This document shows, one piece after another, positions 35,613 to 45,328 of a DNA stretch of 59,821 nt. The stretch is taken from assembly GCF_036997615.1 (NCBI RefSeq), contig NZ_JAWLQA010000018.1. One strand, written 5' to 3'. The notes under the pieces were generated by a model. It ran no database searches, was not told the DNA's origin, and saw nothing but the letters and a program-made list of their open reading frames with translations. Numbering within the stretch: position 1 is the stretch's first letter; each line of letters starts with the position of its first letter. Source of the DNA: Brachyspira sp949287565. Its GTDB lineage: Bacteria; Spirochaetota; Brachyspiria; Brachyspirales; Brachyspiraceae. The position numbers and the translations under genes are program-made.

Positions 35613-36633
35613 ATTGATTAGATTTATATATTTATTAATAATAATATTAGCAATTACATCATGTAATGATGAGAATATAACACCTATAAGGACTAGAAAA
35701 ATAGCACCTAAAGTTTCAAGTGCTTTCAAATCTCCTGCATATAATTTAAGAATAAAATATATTATACTTCATTATACTGCTTTAAATGATGATTTGTCTT
35801 TTAAAGTGTTAACTGATCCTGGAGTATCTGCTCATTATCTTGTAACCACAAGAGAAGATGAACCTATATATAAATTAGTAGATGATAATGACAGAGCTTG
35901 GCATGCTGGTGTTACTATGTTTGATAACAGACATACTATGAATGATACTTCTATCGGTATAGAAATAGTAAATTTAGGATTTCTAAAAAAAGTTACAAAC
36001 ACATATGAAGAATTAAGAAAAATGACTCAAAAACAAAGAGATGAATTATTTTTTATTCCTTATGATGAATATATAGAATTTGAAGATAGTCAAATAGAAA
36101 AAGTAGCATACTTACTTAAAGAATTAATAGAGAAATATGGAATAAAACCTTATAATATATTAGGACACTCTGATATAGCACCATATAGAAAAAAAGATCC
36201 TGGACCTAAATTCCCATGGAAAAGACTTCATGATGAATATAATTTGGGTATTTGGTATGATGAATATGATTACAGCAACTTTTTAAATGATGATGAATAT
36301 AAAAAAGCAAAGGTAATGGATATAAAAGAAGAGTTTATAAAATACGGATACACAAGTATGCCTACAAATAATGTTTGGGATTTTGATTCTAGAAAAGTGC
36401 TTTACGCTTTTCAATGTCATTTCAGACCTGAAAAAATAGATGGAAATATTGATAATGAAACTTATGCTGTTATTAGAGCTTTGAATCTTAAAGTAAAAAA
36501 AATTAATGAAATGGAAGAACGTTCTAAAGCTAATAACTTCCTTACTAATACATTCTTTACGAATATATTTATAAGCAATAACATAATAAGTACAAATTGG
36601 AGTTACAATACTAATAGCTCATTAAGGAAATAG
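35605..36633 (+). CDS. Lipoprotein N-acetylmuramoyl-L-alanine amidase (AmiD-like)
   Basis: Start chosen at ATG 35605: GGAG lies nine bases upstream and a lipoprotein signal (MFKLIRFIYLL...AITSC) follows at once. The product is 342 residues. The amidase_2 zinc site is visible: His in YIILHYTA, AWHAG, and GHSDIAPYRKKDPGPKFPW with the last His and the acidic/Lys residues. It cleaves the amide between muramic acid and the stem peptide. A peptidoglycan-binding-like helical segment follows (about 225-300, YAFQCHFRP). It overlaps the CHAT gene and is followed at 11 bases by the RsmI-like gene, so the three are likely co-expressed. Confidence 0.9.
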   Translation: MFKLIRFIYLLIIILAITSCNDENITPIRTRKIAPKVSSAFKSPAYNLRIKYIILHYTALNDDLSFKVLTDPGVSAHYLVTTREDEPIYKLVDDNDRAWHAGVTMFDNRHTMNDTSIGIEIVNLGFLKKVTNTYEELRKMTQKQRDELFFIPYDEYIEFEDSQIEKVAYLLKELIEKYGIKPYNILGHSDIAPYRKKDPGPKFPWKRLHDEYNLGIWYDEYDYSNFLNDDEYKKAKVMDIKEEFIKYGYTSMPTNNVWDFDSRKVLYAFQCHFRPEKIDGNIDNETYAVIRALNLKVKKINEMEERSKANNFLTNTFFTNIFISNNIISTNWSYNTNSSLRK

Positions 36634-36644
36634 GATTATAATAT

Positions 36645-37319
36645 ATGCTTACTGTTTACATTGCTGCAAGAGATATAGGTAATTATAAAGACAATACTGA
36701 AAGATTAAAAGAGGTTTTGATTGAAAGCGATATTGTTTTAGTTGAAAGTTTTAGAGAGGCAACTACACTTTTTAAGGCACTTAATATAAATAAAAATAAA
36801 GAATGCTTGATAGAGTTTAGCGAACATACAAAAAAATCCAAAGATATTGATGAAATAATTACAAAGATTATAAATTGCAAAACAGTTACCCTTATAAGTG
36901 ATTGCGGCACTCCTATATTAGAAGACCCTGGAAGGCTTTTGCTTGAATATTGTTATGCTCATAATATAAAAGTGCGTCCTGTAGCAGGGGTAAGCAGTGT
37001 TACAGCAGCTATTATGTGCTTGCCTTTTAATTTTAAAGAATTTTATTATGCTGGGCTTTTACCTCGTGATGACAGAGAACGTGAAAAAAAATTATCATAT
37101 TTAAAAAGATTGAATATACCTGTTATCATATTAGACACACCATACAGATTAGGCAAAGTACTTAATGCCATCAAAAAAGTATATTCAAAAGATAAAGAAA
37201 TAGCTTTATGTTTGGATATTACAACTGAAAGCGAAGAAATTATTATAGATAGAGTATCAGATATATGCAGTAAATATCAGGAAAACAAAAAAAGAGAATT
37301 TGTAATTGTTATAAGTTGA
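36645..37319 (+). CDS. RsmI-like tetrapyrrole-methylase-family methyltransferase
   Basis: A 224-residue SAM-dependent methyltransferase. The family signature appears as LISDCGTPILEDPGRLLLE (about 85-103) followed by VRPVAGVSSVTAAI. RsmI methylates the 2'-O of C1402 in 16S rRNA. The protein is shorter than typical RsmI (~280) and its N-terminal loop is divergent (IAARDIGNYKDN in place of the usual GNLGDIT-type sequence), so a different target is possible. Third gene of the CHAT/amidase operon. Confidence 0.78.
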   Translation: MLTVYIAARDIGNYKDNTERLKEVLIESDIVLVESFREATTLFKALNINKNKECLIEFSEHTKKSKDIDEIITKIINCKTVTLISDCGTPILEDPGRLLLEYCYAHNIKVRPVAGVSSVTAAIMCLPFNFKEFYYAGLLPRDDREREKKLSYLKRLNIPVIILDTPYRLGKVLNAIKKVYSKDKEIALCLDITTESEEIIIDRVSDICSKYQENKKREFVIVIS

Positions 37320-37331
37320 TTATAATTCTTC

Positions 37332-37530
37332 ACCGCACGCTGAGTGATGCTAAAAATATAAAATTGATTATCAATTCAAACTAAATTTATTATCAAGATG
37401 CATTCACCGTGCGTTTAGAAAAATTTTAAATTTAACTAACGCTTGGGCGGGCGTTCTTTTTTATAATTAATCATTTAATATAGGAAAAATTTTAATTTTT
37501 AATCAGTACTATAAATTTGAAAGGGCGGGC
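37332..37530. repeat. Modular GC-box intergenic repeat, copy 2 (A'-B)
   Basis: Boxes ACCGCACGC (37332), CACCGTGCG (37405), CTTGGGCGGGCG (37442) and GGGCGGGC (37523) at gaps of 64, 27 and 69 bp. Begins 13 bases after the RsmI-like gene. This and the two elements below fill most of the 528-base gap 37320-37847; no gene seen. Confidence 0.75.
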
Positions 37531-37617
37531 TTTAAAAATAAAATTTCATATAAAATTATTTTAGTATATAATGAAAATTTTTAACTTTGACAACCGAGGT
37601 ACTTTATATAGAATTAT

Positions 37618-37644
37618 CAACTTTTTTGCCGCACAAAAAAGTTG
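37618..37644. repeat. Perfect 11-bp inverted repeat
   Basis: CAACTTTTTTG / CAAAAAAGTTG around a CCGCA loop. It resembles the arm sequence of the element at 28755-28845. Confidence 0.6.
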
Positions 37645-37734
37645 CAAAAAACGCAATTACTATAACTTTATATTTTAAAAATACTTATTAAATATAGAAT
37701 ATATCCTATATTTGGATAAAAATGCAGTTGTTTT

Positions 37735-37806
37735 GGTTCTCGCCGCAGGCGTACTTCGTATGGTTCTTGACGAAGCCCTCCTGTGGCGTACGGCGGGAAA
37801 AAGAAC
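37735..37806. repeat. GC-richer hairpin fragment
   Basis: An imperfect hairpin from GGTTCTCGCCGC to GGCGGGAAAAAGAAC with inner CGTACTTCG / CGAAG. It is much richer in G+C than its surroundings and shares TACTTCG/CGAAG motifs with fragments at 25039, 50021 and 59734. Located just downstream of the minus-strand TPR-DUF2971 gene end. Confidence 0.5.
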
Positions 37807-37847
37807 AATAAAAAATTGACAAACTTAAAAATTTTTATTATATACTA

Positions 37848-39899
37848 TTATCTTAGTGGGGCTTTAGATACAGTAATTTTTGTACTTTTTAAAATATTAT
37901 TTTCTTTTTCTAATAATATTTTACTTATGTACTCTGCAACTGATTGCACATTTGATACCTTTGAACCTAATATAATTTCTTTAATATAATTTTCATTTTT
38001 ATCAAATAATTTACAATAATCAATATATAATCTTTTTGTTTTTAAATCTCTTTTTATATCTTTAGACTCAATATTATTTATTGAAATAATTCTTAATTCT
38101 TGTTCTTCAAAAAATGCTTCATGTTTAATTAGATATCTTATGTTTTCAAATAAATAACTAAATATAATATTTTTTATTTCATCTTTTTCTACTTTATTTA
38201 TATTATTTGATGATTCAAATATTTTTTTAAATATAAATTTTATTACAATTTCTATATTTTTATCTTTTTCTTTTAATTCTGCTTTATATAGATTTTCTAA
38301 ATTTATTATTATACTTTTATATTTTGAATTAGTTGGATTAAAAAATAATTGATTTTTATCCTCATTATAATATAAAATCCAATATAAAGAATTTTTATTA
38401 TAATAATTTTCTTTATTTTCATTATCAATATAACTATTTTCTAAATCTAAATATTGAGAATTCATCTTTACAGGAATGATATCTCCAAATGGATCATCAT
38501 CAAAATAAGATTCATCTAATACCAAACATACTCCAGTAGATTCTATATTTTTATCTTTACCATATAATCTGAACATAGTTAAAGAATCTTTATTTCTGCT
38601 AAAAGATGTTTGAAATGGAATTAAGTTATATTCATTATTATTTTCTATTTTAATATTTACATTATTATTATAAAAAATATTTTCTAATATTTTACCTTCA
38701 TTTATATCATTTGCAGTTGTTATACTTGTTATTCTCAATTTATTTTTATTATCATCTAATAATGAAAATAATATTTCCAAAGAAGTATAATGTACTATAG
38801 AAACTTCATTTTCATAATGATCATATAGTAATTCACTTTTAAATGATAATAAAGAAATAAGTAAATACTCAAATAATAATACTTCTTTTATATTCTTCAA
38901 AATATAATTATCTATATTTTCTGTTTCTTTATTTATAATAGATAAAGTTATATCTCTTTTCCATATATCAATATATGAATTATCTTCTAGCAATAAATTA
39001 ATTATATTTAATATACTATTATAATTTAACTTAAAATATTTAGTAATAATATTAAGTAAATTACTAGCAGAAAAATTATCATTCAGTTTAGACAACATAG
39101 AAAAATTGTATAAACTTTCTTTATAATTATCTAATGCATAATAATTTAAAGCTTTATAATAATAAGCTTCTTCATATTGATCATCTAGTAATATAACTTT
39201 ATTAAAATCTTCTATAGATTCATTATATTTTTCTAAATAAAAATTTGATATACCTCTATTTAAATATGCTTCCTTATAGTTATAATCTATTTCTATTACT
39301 TTATCAAAATCTTTTATGGCTTTATTGTATTGCCCTAATTTATTTTTGGTTATACCTCTATTTAAATATGCCCATTTAAATTTGTCGTTTAATTTTATTG
39401 CTTTATTAAAATCTTTTATAGCTTCATCATATTTTTCTAGTAATAAATAAGTACATCCTCTATTATTATAAACATTATCATATTTATTATTCAATTCTAT
39501 TGATTTATTAAAATTTGCTATAGCATCATCATGTTCACCTATGTTAGATTTTATTAAACCTAAATTATCATAATACATATATAAATATTCTTTATCTGTA
39601 TCCAATTCAAATAATTTTTTTATATCTTCTAAAGCTCCATCATATTCAAATATTGCATTTTTAGATAAGGCTCTATTATTATAAGCTTTTTCATATTTTG
39701 GATTTAATTTAATAGTTTTATCATAATATTCTATTGATTTATTGTATTCTTCTAAACTTGAATATATATTACCAATATAATAATATATTTCTTCATCTTG
39801 ATCATTTTCTTTTAATAATTCTTTAGCAAATTTCAAAGCATTATCATATAATTTTTCATCTATTAAACTATTTATCTTATCAATATTTTCTTTTATCAT
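37848..39899 (-). CDS. TPR-DUF2971 protein
   Basis: A 683-residue protein. The N-terminal ~270 residues form about eight canonical TPR units (e.g. YNRGCTYLLLEKYDEAIKDFNKAI), a peptide-binding scaffold. The C-terminal ~330 residues match DUF2971: VSIVHYTSLEILFSLLDDN and TTANDINEG near the front, and FFEEQELRIISI near the back. DUF2971 has no established biochemical function as far as I know. No signal peptide. It is divergent from the radical SAM gene (140-base shared upstream region). The TPR-scaffold plus unknown effector-like domain invites a defence or sensing role, but that is speculation. Confidence 0.82.
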   Translation of the reverse strand: MIKENIDKINSLIDEKLYDNALKFAKELLKENDQDEEIYYYIGNIYSSLEEYNKSIEYYDKTIKLNPKYEKAYNNRALSKNAIFEYDGALEDIKKLFELDTDKEYLYMYYDNLGLIKSNIGEHDDAIANFNKSIELNNKYDNVYNNRGCTYLLLEKYDEAIKDFNKAIKLNDKFKWAYLNRGITKNKLGQYNKAIKDFDKVIEIDYNYKEAYLNRGISNFYLEKYNESIEDFNKVILLDDQYEEAYYYKALNYYALDNYKESLYNFSMLSKLNDNFSASNLLNIITKYFKLNYNSILNIINLLLEDNSYIDIWKRDITLSIINKETENIDNYILKNIKEVLLFEYLLISLLSFKSELLYDHYENEVSIVHYTSLEILFSLLDDNKNKLRITSITTANDINEGKILENIFYNNNVNIKIENNNEYNLIPFQTSFSRNKDSLTMFRLYGKDKNIESTGVCLVLDESYFDDDPFGDIIPVKMNSQYLDLENSYIDNENKENYYNKNSLYWILYYNEDKNQLFFNPTNSKYKSIIINLENLYKAELKEKDKNIEIVIKFIFKKIFESSNNINKVEKDEIKNIIFSYLFENIRYLIKHEAFFEEQELRIISINNIESKDIKRDLKTKRLYIDYCKLFDKNENYIKEIILGSKVSNVQSVAEYISKILLEKENNILKSTKITVSKAPLR

Positions 39900-40039
39900 A
39901 AAATACTCTTATATTTAATTTATAATAGTATTATAAATTAAATATTTATACTATCAATAAAATTAATATAGTATTTGTATTATACTAAACTTTACTATAT
40001 AATAATCATTCAAAATAATAATCAGGAATATATGAAATA

Positions 40040-42451
40040 ATGAGTGAAAATTTGAAAAACGAAATACTAGAACTTGTTAAAAGTGAAGATATAATAAAGC
40101 CTACTAGATACTTAGGCGGTGAAATAAATGCTATAATAAAACCTGATATGCCTTTTAAATTCGTTATGTGCTTTGCAGATATGTACGAAATAGCAATTAG
40201 CAATTTAGGGCTTTCTATACTTTATGAAGTTATTAACTCTATAGAATACGCTTCCTGTGAAAGAGTATATGCAGTAGCCGAAGACTTTGAAAAACTTTTG
40301 AGAGAAAAAAATATACCTCTTTATACTTTGGAAACTTTCAGCAGAGTAAAAGATGCTGATGTTTTGGGATTTACTTTGCAGTATGAGCTTATATATACAA
40401 ATATACTTCAGGTACTTGAATTAAGCCAAATACCTATACATAGAGATGAAAGGGGTGAAGATGTTCCTATAATAGCAGCAGGAGGACCAAGCGTATTTAA
40501 CCCATTCCCTTTGGCTGATTTTATTGATGTGTTTTTATTCGGTGAATTTGATTTTGAGATGAAAAACTTTGTTGATATAATTTATAATCTCAAAAAAAAT
40601 GGAGCTAAAAGAGATGATATTTTAAAAGAGCTTTCAAAACTTGAATACGCTTATGTTCCAAAATACCCAAGAGAGCATGTAAAAAGAATATTTGTTGAAA
40701 ACATTAATGAAATGCCTTATGTGAAGAAGCCTTTAGTTCCTCTTGTAGAAGGCATTCAAAATAGAATATCCGTTGAAATAGCTAGAGGCTGTACTCATAG
40801 CTGCAGATTCTGTTTGGCAGGAATCACTTATAGACCAGTAAGAAACCGCACTATAGAAAAAATTGTCGATATTGCAATGGAGTCATTAGAGGCAACAGGA
40901 GCTAATACTTTAAATTTATTCTCTCTTTCTGCTGATGATTATCCTCATATTGGAGAATTAATAGAATATTTACAGACATTAGGAGAGCATAAAGGATTTT
41001 CTCTTTCTCTGCCTTCATTAAGAATAGACTCATTTGATAAGGACACTGCAGACAGAATAGCACAATTCAGAAAAACAGGCTTAACATTTGCATTAGAAGT
41101 TGGAAGCCATGAATTAAGAGAAAAAATCAATAAAGAAATGGACGAAGATGCAATATACAATATACTTGCCGATGTTCAGAAAATGGGCTGGAAGATAGTA
41201 AAAATTTATTTTATGATAGGATTCACTGATAATCCAGATAAAGAAGCCGATGAAATAATAGAAGCCCTTGAAAAAATGATAAAGGTATCAAAAAATAAAG
41301 TAAAAATAAATGCTGCGATTAATGTATTTATTCCAAAGCCACATACACCTTTAGAAAATAATAATCAGCTTACAGATGAAGAAGCTATTACTTATATAGG
41401 AAAGGTACGCGATCATTTCAGAGGAACTAAAGTAGCTATAAAATATCATCCTCCTAGAATGGCAGAAATTGAAGGCATAATCTCAAGAGGTGATGAAAAA
41501 ATCGGAGATATTATTTATAAAGCATATAAGAAAGGTGCAAAATTTGATGCTTGGGTAGAATATTTTAAATATGATGTTTGGAAAGAAGTAATAGAAGAAA
41601 GCGGATACACAATCAAAGAATTATTAAGCAAAAAAATAAATACTCCTTGGAAATGCATTGATACTCTTGTAAGTCAGACATTTTTTGATAAAGAGTACGA
41701 AAGATTTCAAAACGGAAAATTTACAGATTACTGCTTTACAGGAAATTGTCAGAACTGCGGTATAGATTATAAAAAATACTGCCACAAATACAAAAAAGAA
41801 GTTTTAAATACAAATTTCACTCAAATGGTTGAAGAATTAAAAACTCTAAAGAAAAGAGATATATTCGCTGTAAACTATAAAGTATTAATGAAATTCAAAA
41901 AAGAAGGTATATCATCACTTTTAGGAATGCATGATTTATCAAGAGTTATGATTTGTGCTTTAAAAATTGCAGGGGCAAGCATAGCATTAAGCAAAGGTTT
42001 TCACCCATTAGAAAAAGTTGTGTTTACTCCCCCTACTCCATTTGCATGCGAGAGTGAAGCAGAATACATGGAAATAAGTTTAACTGACACTATAGATATA
42101 GAATTATTAAAAAACAAAATAAACAATTTACTTTCTCATATAGGCATTGAAATAATTAATGCAGTATCTACTCCTTTAAATGCTAAAAATATTCAATCAC
42201 TTCCAAAGAACACTATTTACAAGATAGAAACTGATAATGATGAAGAAGCATTAAAAGTATTATCAAATAAGGAAGATTTAAAAACAAGCGAGGAGAGAAA
42301 AGGCGATTATTTAGTTATAAAGAAAGGCGATGATTTACTCATAACACTTTTAGAAAGCAATGAAAAAGCTATAAGGGTACGCGACATAAAAAGCTATCTT
42401 TCAAAGAATAATATCAATATAAAAAATATTAGAAAGTTAGAACTAGTATAA
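40040..42451 (+). CDS. B12-binding radical SAM protein fused to DUF2344 (TIGR03960/TIGR03936 type)
   Basis: An 803-residue protein with three parts: an N-terminal B12-binding-like domain (about 40-200), a radical SAM domain with the cluster motif C251-x3-C255-x2-C258 (RGCTHSCRFC), and a C-terminal DUF2344/TIGR03936 domain (from about 615, RVMICALKIAGASIALSKGFHP). Cys-rich CFTGNCQNCGIDYKKYCH near 570 may bind a further metal. The fused form is common in anaerobes; its reaction is unknown. The start follows a two-codon ORF (ATG AAA TAA) whose stop overlaps this ATG, and AGGA is placed better for the mini-ORF than for this start. Confidence 0.9.
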   Translation: MSENLKNEILELVKSEDIIKPTRYLGGEINAIIKPDMPFKFVMCFADMYEIAISNLGLSILYEVINSIEYASCERVYAVAEDFEKLLREKNIPLYTLETFSRVKDADVLGFTLQYELIYTNILQVLELSQIPIHRDERGEDVPIIAAGGPSVFNPFPLADFIDVFLFGEFDFEMKNFVDIIYNLKKNGAKRDDILKELSKLEYAYVPKYPREHVKRIFVENINEMPYVKKPLVPLVEGIQNRISVEIARGCTHSCRFCLAGITYRPVRNRTIEKIVDIAMESLEATGANTLNLFSLSADDYPHIGELIEYLQTLGEHKGFSLSLPSLRIDSFDKDTADRIAQFRKTGLTFALEVGSHELREKINKEMDEDAIYNILADVQKMGWKIVKIYFMIGFTDNPDKEADEIIEALEKMIKVSKNKVKINAAINVFIPKPHTPLENNNQLTDEEAITYIGKVRDHFRGTKVAIKYHPPRMAEIEGIISRGDEKIGDIIYKAYKKGAKFDAWVEYFKYDVWKEVIEESGYTIKELLSKKINTPWKCIDTLVSQTFFDKEYERFQNGKFTDYCFTGNCQNCGIDYKKYCHKYKKEVLNTNFTQMVEELKTLKKRDIFAVNYKVLMKFKKEGISSLLGMHDLSRVMICALKIAGASIALSKGFHPLEKVVFTPPTPFACESEAEYMEISLTDTIDIELLKNKINNLLSHIGIEIINAVSTPLNAKNIQSLPKNTIYKIETDNDEEALKVLSNKEDLKTSEERKGDYLVIKKGDDLLITLLESNEKAIRVRDIKSYLSKNNINIKNIRKLELV

Positions 42452-42559
42452 TTATTGTTTTTATTGGGTTATTAATTTTTTATTAATATTTCATTCTATA
42501 ATAAAAAGTACTATACCTAATTTATATTGGCGGTAAATAGACTACAAATCTAAAAAAAT

Positions 42560-42879
42560 CTTGGGTGGGTAACTAAAATAACAGTTGAAATTAAAAAATA
42601 AAAATAATACAGAAATAACATAAAAAAATTTAAAATATAAAGGGTGGGCAAATGTAATTAAAGTTTTAAACTTTTATTACATACCCCGCCCTTTATTCTT
42701 TATTACTACATTTTAAATTTTAATATTAATTATATTTTATAACTTAATTAGAATTTATAACGCCCACCCAAGTTTTTATTAGATTTAAAATTCATTTAAT
42801 GCACGGTGAACGAAATTAACAATATAATAAAATTTGAATTGCAAATAAATTTATATTTTTAAATTTACTCTGCGTGCGG
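42560..42879. repeat. Modular GC-box intergenic repeat, copy 3 (B-B'-A)
   Basis: Boxes: CTTGGGTGGGT (42560), GGGTGGGC (42642), CCCCGCCC (about 42682), CGCCCACCCAAG (42761), GCACGGTGA (42801), TGCGTGCGG (42871). The two B modules face each other around a near-perfect palindrome at 42640-42693 (GTAATTAAAGTTTT / AAACTTTTATTAC core). This fills most of the 632-base gap 42452-43083; no gene seen in the remainder. Confidence 0.78.
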
Positions 42880-43083
42880 AAAATACATAATTTATAATAA
42901 AAAATACGATACCACATACATTCGGTTGCGTATAATGGACGTTTGATAAAAATAAGCAATGCTGGTATGACAAGTACAAAATAATATAATTTAATTATAA
43001 AAAATATTAATATTACTGTGTTAAAACTTGTAATGCTTGAAATTTTATTATATCATGATAATAAAATTTTTTAGGAGAATAAA

Positions 43084-43500
43084 ATGAAATCTTATAGAAA
43101 AGTTTTAGAAATAAATTACCCTAAAAGGAGAGGTTATATCAATATCACTCCTGAAGTTCAAAAATGCCTAAATGAAAGCGGTATTAAAGAGGGATTTGTT
43201 TTATGCAATGCCATGAATATAACAGCAAGCGTATTTATCAATGATGATGAAAGCGGACTTCATCAGGATTTTGAAGTATGGCTTGAAAAGTTAGCCCCAG
43301 AAAAGCCTCATAGTCAATATCATCATAACGGCTATGAAGATAATGCTGACGCTCATATGAAAAGACAATTAATGGGAAGAGAAGTTGTTGTGGCTGTTAC
43401 AGACGGCAAACTTGATTTCGGAACTTGGGAGCAGATTTTCTACGGAGAATATGACGGCAAGAGAGTTAAAAGAGTATTGATAAAAATTATAGGAGAATGA
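43084..43500 (+). CDS. YjbQ/UPF0047 family protein
   Basis: A 138-residue single-domain protein. The family core is visible: ASVFINDDESGLHQDFEVWLEKLAP, YHHNGYEDNADAHMKRQLMG and LDFGTWEQIFYGEYDG. Members have weak thiamine-phosphate-synthase-like activity in vitro and an uncertain true role. TTAGGAG lies seven bases upstream of ATG. The LD-carboxypeptidase gene starts ten bases downstream, so the two are probably co-transcribed with the HAD gene. Confidence 0.92.
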   Translation: MKSYRKVLEINYPKRRGYINITPEVQKCLNESGIKEGFVLCNAMNITASVFINDDESGLHQDFEVWLEKLAPEKPHSQYHHNGYEDNADAHMKRQLMGREVVVAVTDGKLDFGTWEQIFYGEYDGKRVKRVLIKIIGE

Positions 43501-43510
43501 TATTAATTTT

Positions 43511-44467
43511 ATGATAAAGCCAAAAAGATTAGAAAAAGGAAACACTATAGGAATAATCACTCCTTCAAGTGCATGCCCGAAAGATAAACTCGATAAAGGA
43601 ATAGAATATTTAGAAAATAGAGGATACAAAGTAAAATTGTCAAAACATGTATTTGATAATTATAATGGATACGGCGGAACTGATGAAGCAAGAGCGGAAG
43701 ATTTAAATAATTTCTTTGAAGATGATGAAGTTGATGCTATTATATGTTCGAGAGGCGGTTACGGAGCTGTTAGAATACTTGATAAATTGAATTATGATAT
43801 TATAAAAAATAACACTAAAATATTTGCAGGATACAGTGATATAACTTCTTTTCATTTGGCTTTTTATGAAAAAACAGAACTCATCACTTTTCATGCCCCT
43901 ATGGTAAGCATAGATATGGTAAAAGGAAAATCATTCGATGAGTCTTCATTAAATAATATGTTCGATGTTTTAGAAAGCAATGAAAAAGTCATTTATAAAA
44001 ATCCTGACGGCTCAGAGTTTGAAAGCATATCTTATGGAGATGACTCAAAAGCAGAAGGCATATTGATAGGCGGAAATTTCATTGTAATGATGTCTAGTTT
44101 CGGTACAGAATATTTTCCAAAATTAAATAAAGATTATATATTATATATAGAAGAAGTAGATGAAAAACCTTATAAAATTGACAGAATCATATCTACTTTA
44201 TTTAATTCAAAAGAAATAGGCAAATCAATAAAAGGAATTGTAGTAGGAGATTTTGAAAACTGCGATTTAGTTGAAGGCGAAAAAGAAACAGGTTTTAGAA
44301 CTGCTAAAGAAACTATAATAGAGAGATTAAGCAATTTAAATATACCTGTACTCACAAATGTAAAATGCGGACATGGCAAAACTAAACTTACCATGGCTCA
44401 TGGTGCTATGGTAAAGATTGATGCTAAAAATAAAAGTTTTGAAACATTAGAAAATGTATTGATTTAA
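43511..44467 (+). CDS. LD-carboxypeptidase (S66, LdcA-like)
   Basis: A cytosolic serine peptidase that trims the terminal D-Ala from muropeptide tetrapeptides during cell-wall recycling. At 318 residues it is standard. Family signatures are RGGYGAVRIL (81-90), catalytic Ser109 in AGYSDITS, Glu214/215 in YIEEVDEKPYKIDR and His288 in CGHGK. The spacing fits the S66 Ser-Glu-His triad. Second gene of the yjbQ-like unit. The peptidoglycan theme is shared with the amidase at 35605. Confidence 0.92.
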   Translation: MIKPKRLEKGNTIGIITPSSACPKDKLDKGIEYLENRGYKVKLSKHVFDNYNGYGGTDEARAEDLNNFFEDDEVDAIICSRGGYGAVRILDKLNYDIIKNNTKIFAGYSDITSFHLAFYEKTELITFHAPMVSIDMVKGKSFDESSLNNMFDVLESNEKVIYKNPDGSEFESISYGDDSKAEGILIGGNFIVMMSSFGTEYFPKLNKDYILYIEEVDEKPYKIDRIISTLFNSKEIGKSIKGIVVGDFENCDLVEGEKETGFRTAKETIIERLSNLNIPVLTNVKCGHGKTKLTMAHGAMVKIDAKNKSFETLENVLI

Positions 44468-44505
44468 AAAGTTTAAACAATAAAAATAAAATTAAGAGAG
44501 TTATT

Positions 44506-45270
44506 ATGAAATTGTTTTTTAGCGATTATGATATGACTATATATATTCATGAAAAAATTGATGAAAGTGTTTTTGATGCTGTGAAAAAATGGAGAGAAGC
44601 TGGAAACATATTTACTATAGCAACCGGAAGAAATAAGTTTTCTATATTTGAACATATTGAAAGACATGGATTAGAATTTGATTATTTAATAGCAAATAAC
44701 GGAGCTTTAGTATTCAATAATAAAAGAGAAATAATATTTAAAGATGCTATTGATGATGAAGTATCATATAAGGTTATAAGATTTTTGCATGAGAAGTTTG
44801 GCGGTACTGTAGAAATAGCAAATGATAATTATATAATATCTGTAAAATCAAAAGACGGCAATGATATACTTCCTTTTAGAGTGGATAAAAAAATAAATAT
44901 AGAAGAAATAGAAACTGTAAAAGATATTATACAAATAAATAAAATGACTCCTAATGCAGAAACTACTGAAATTGTAGCAAATACCATTAATAAAGAATTT
45001 GAAGAAGTAACAGCCTATGCCAATATTAGAACAGTTGATATAGTAAAGCATACTGTTAATAAAGCTAATGGCGTAGATTTTGTGTATAAACTTCTAAAAA
45101 ATAATAATCAGACTATAGATAAAATATTGGTTGCAGGCGACTCTAATAATGATATAGAAATGATAAAAAGATATGATGGTTATGCACAAATTAATGCAAA
45201 TGATAGAATAAAGGCTATAACAAATAAATATTTTAATTTTATTTCTGACATCATTTACAAAGAATTATAA
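44506..45270 (+). CDS. Cof-type HAD-family phosphatase
   Basis: A 254-residue HAD hydrolase of the Cof/YidA subclass. Motif I is FSDYDMTIY (Asp7 nucleophile, Asp9), motif II lies in FTIATGRN, a Lys follows near 190 (VNKANGVDF), and motif IV is VAGDSNNDIEMI. The C2-type cap is inserted in the middle. Likely dephosphorylates a sugar phosphate or similar metabolite; substrate unknown. GAGAG precedes ATG 44506, 39 bases after the LD-carboxypeptidase gene. Confidence 0.92.
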   Translation: MKLFFSDYDMTIYIHEKIDESVFDAVKKWREAGNIFTIATGRNKFSIFEHIERHGLEFDYLIANNGALVFNNKREIIFKDAIDDEVSYKVIRFLHEKFGGTVEIANDNYIISVKSKDGNDILPFRVDKKINIEEIETVKDIIQINKMTPNAETTEIVANTINKEFEEVTAYANIRTVDIVKHTVNKANGVDFVYKLLKNNNQTIDKILVAGDSNNDIEMIKRYDGYAQINANDRIKAITNKYFNFISDIIYKEL

Positions 45271-45273
45271 CTA

Positions 45274-45302
45274 TTGCTTTAAATACTATATTAGGGTATA
45301 AT
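45274..45302 (+). promoter_or_regulatory. Sigma-70 promoter of the small membrane-protein ORF
   Basis: TTGCTT (45274-45279), 17-base spacer, TATAAT (45297-45302), 27 bases before the ORF start and directly after the HAD gene stop. Confidence 0.75.
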
Positions 45303-45328
45303 CAAACAAAACATATAAAGGAGTATTT

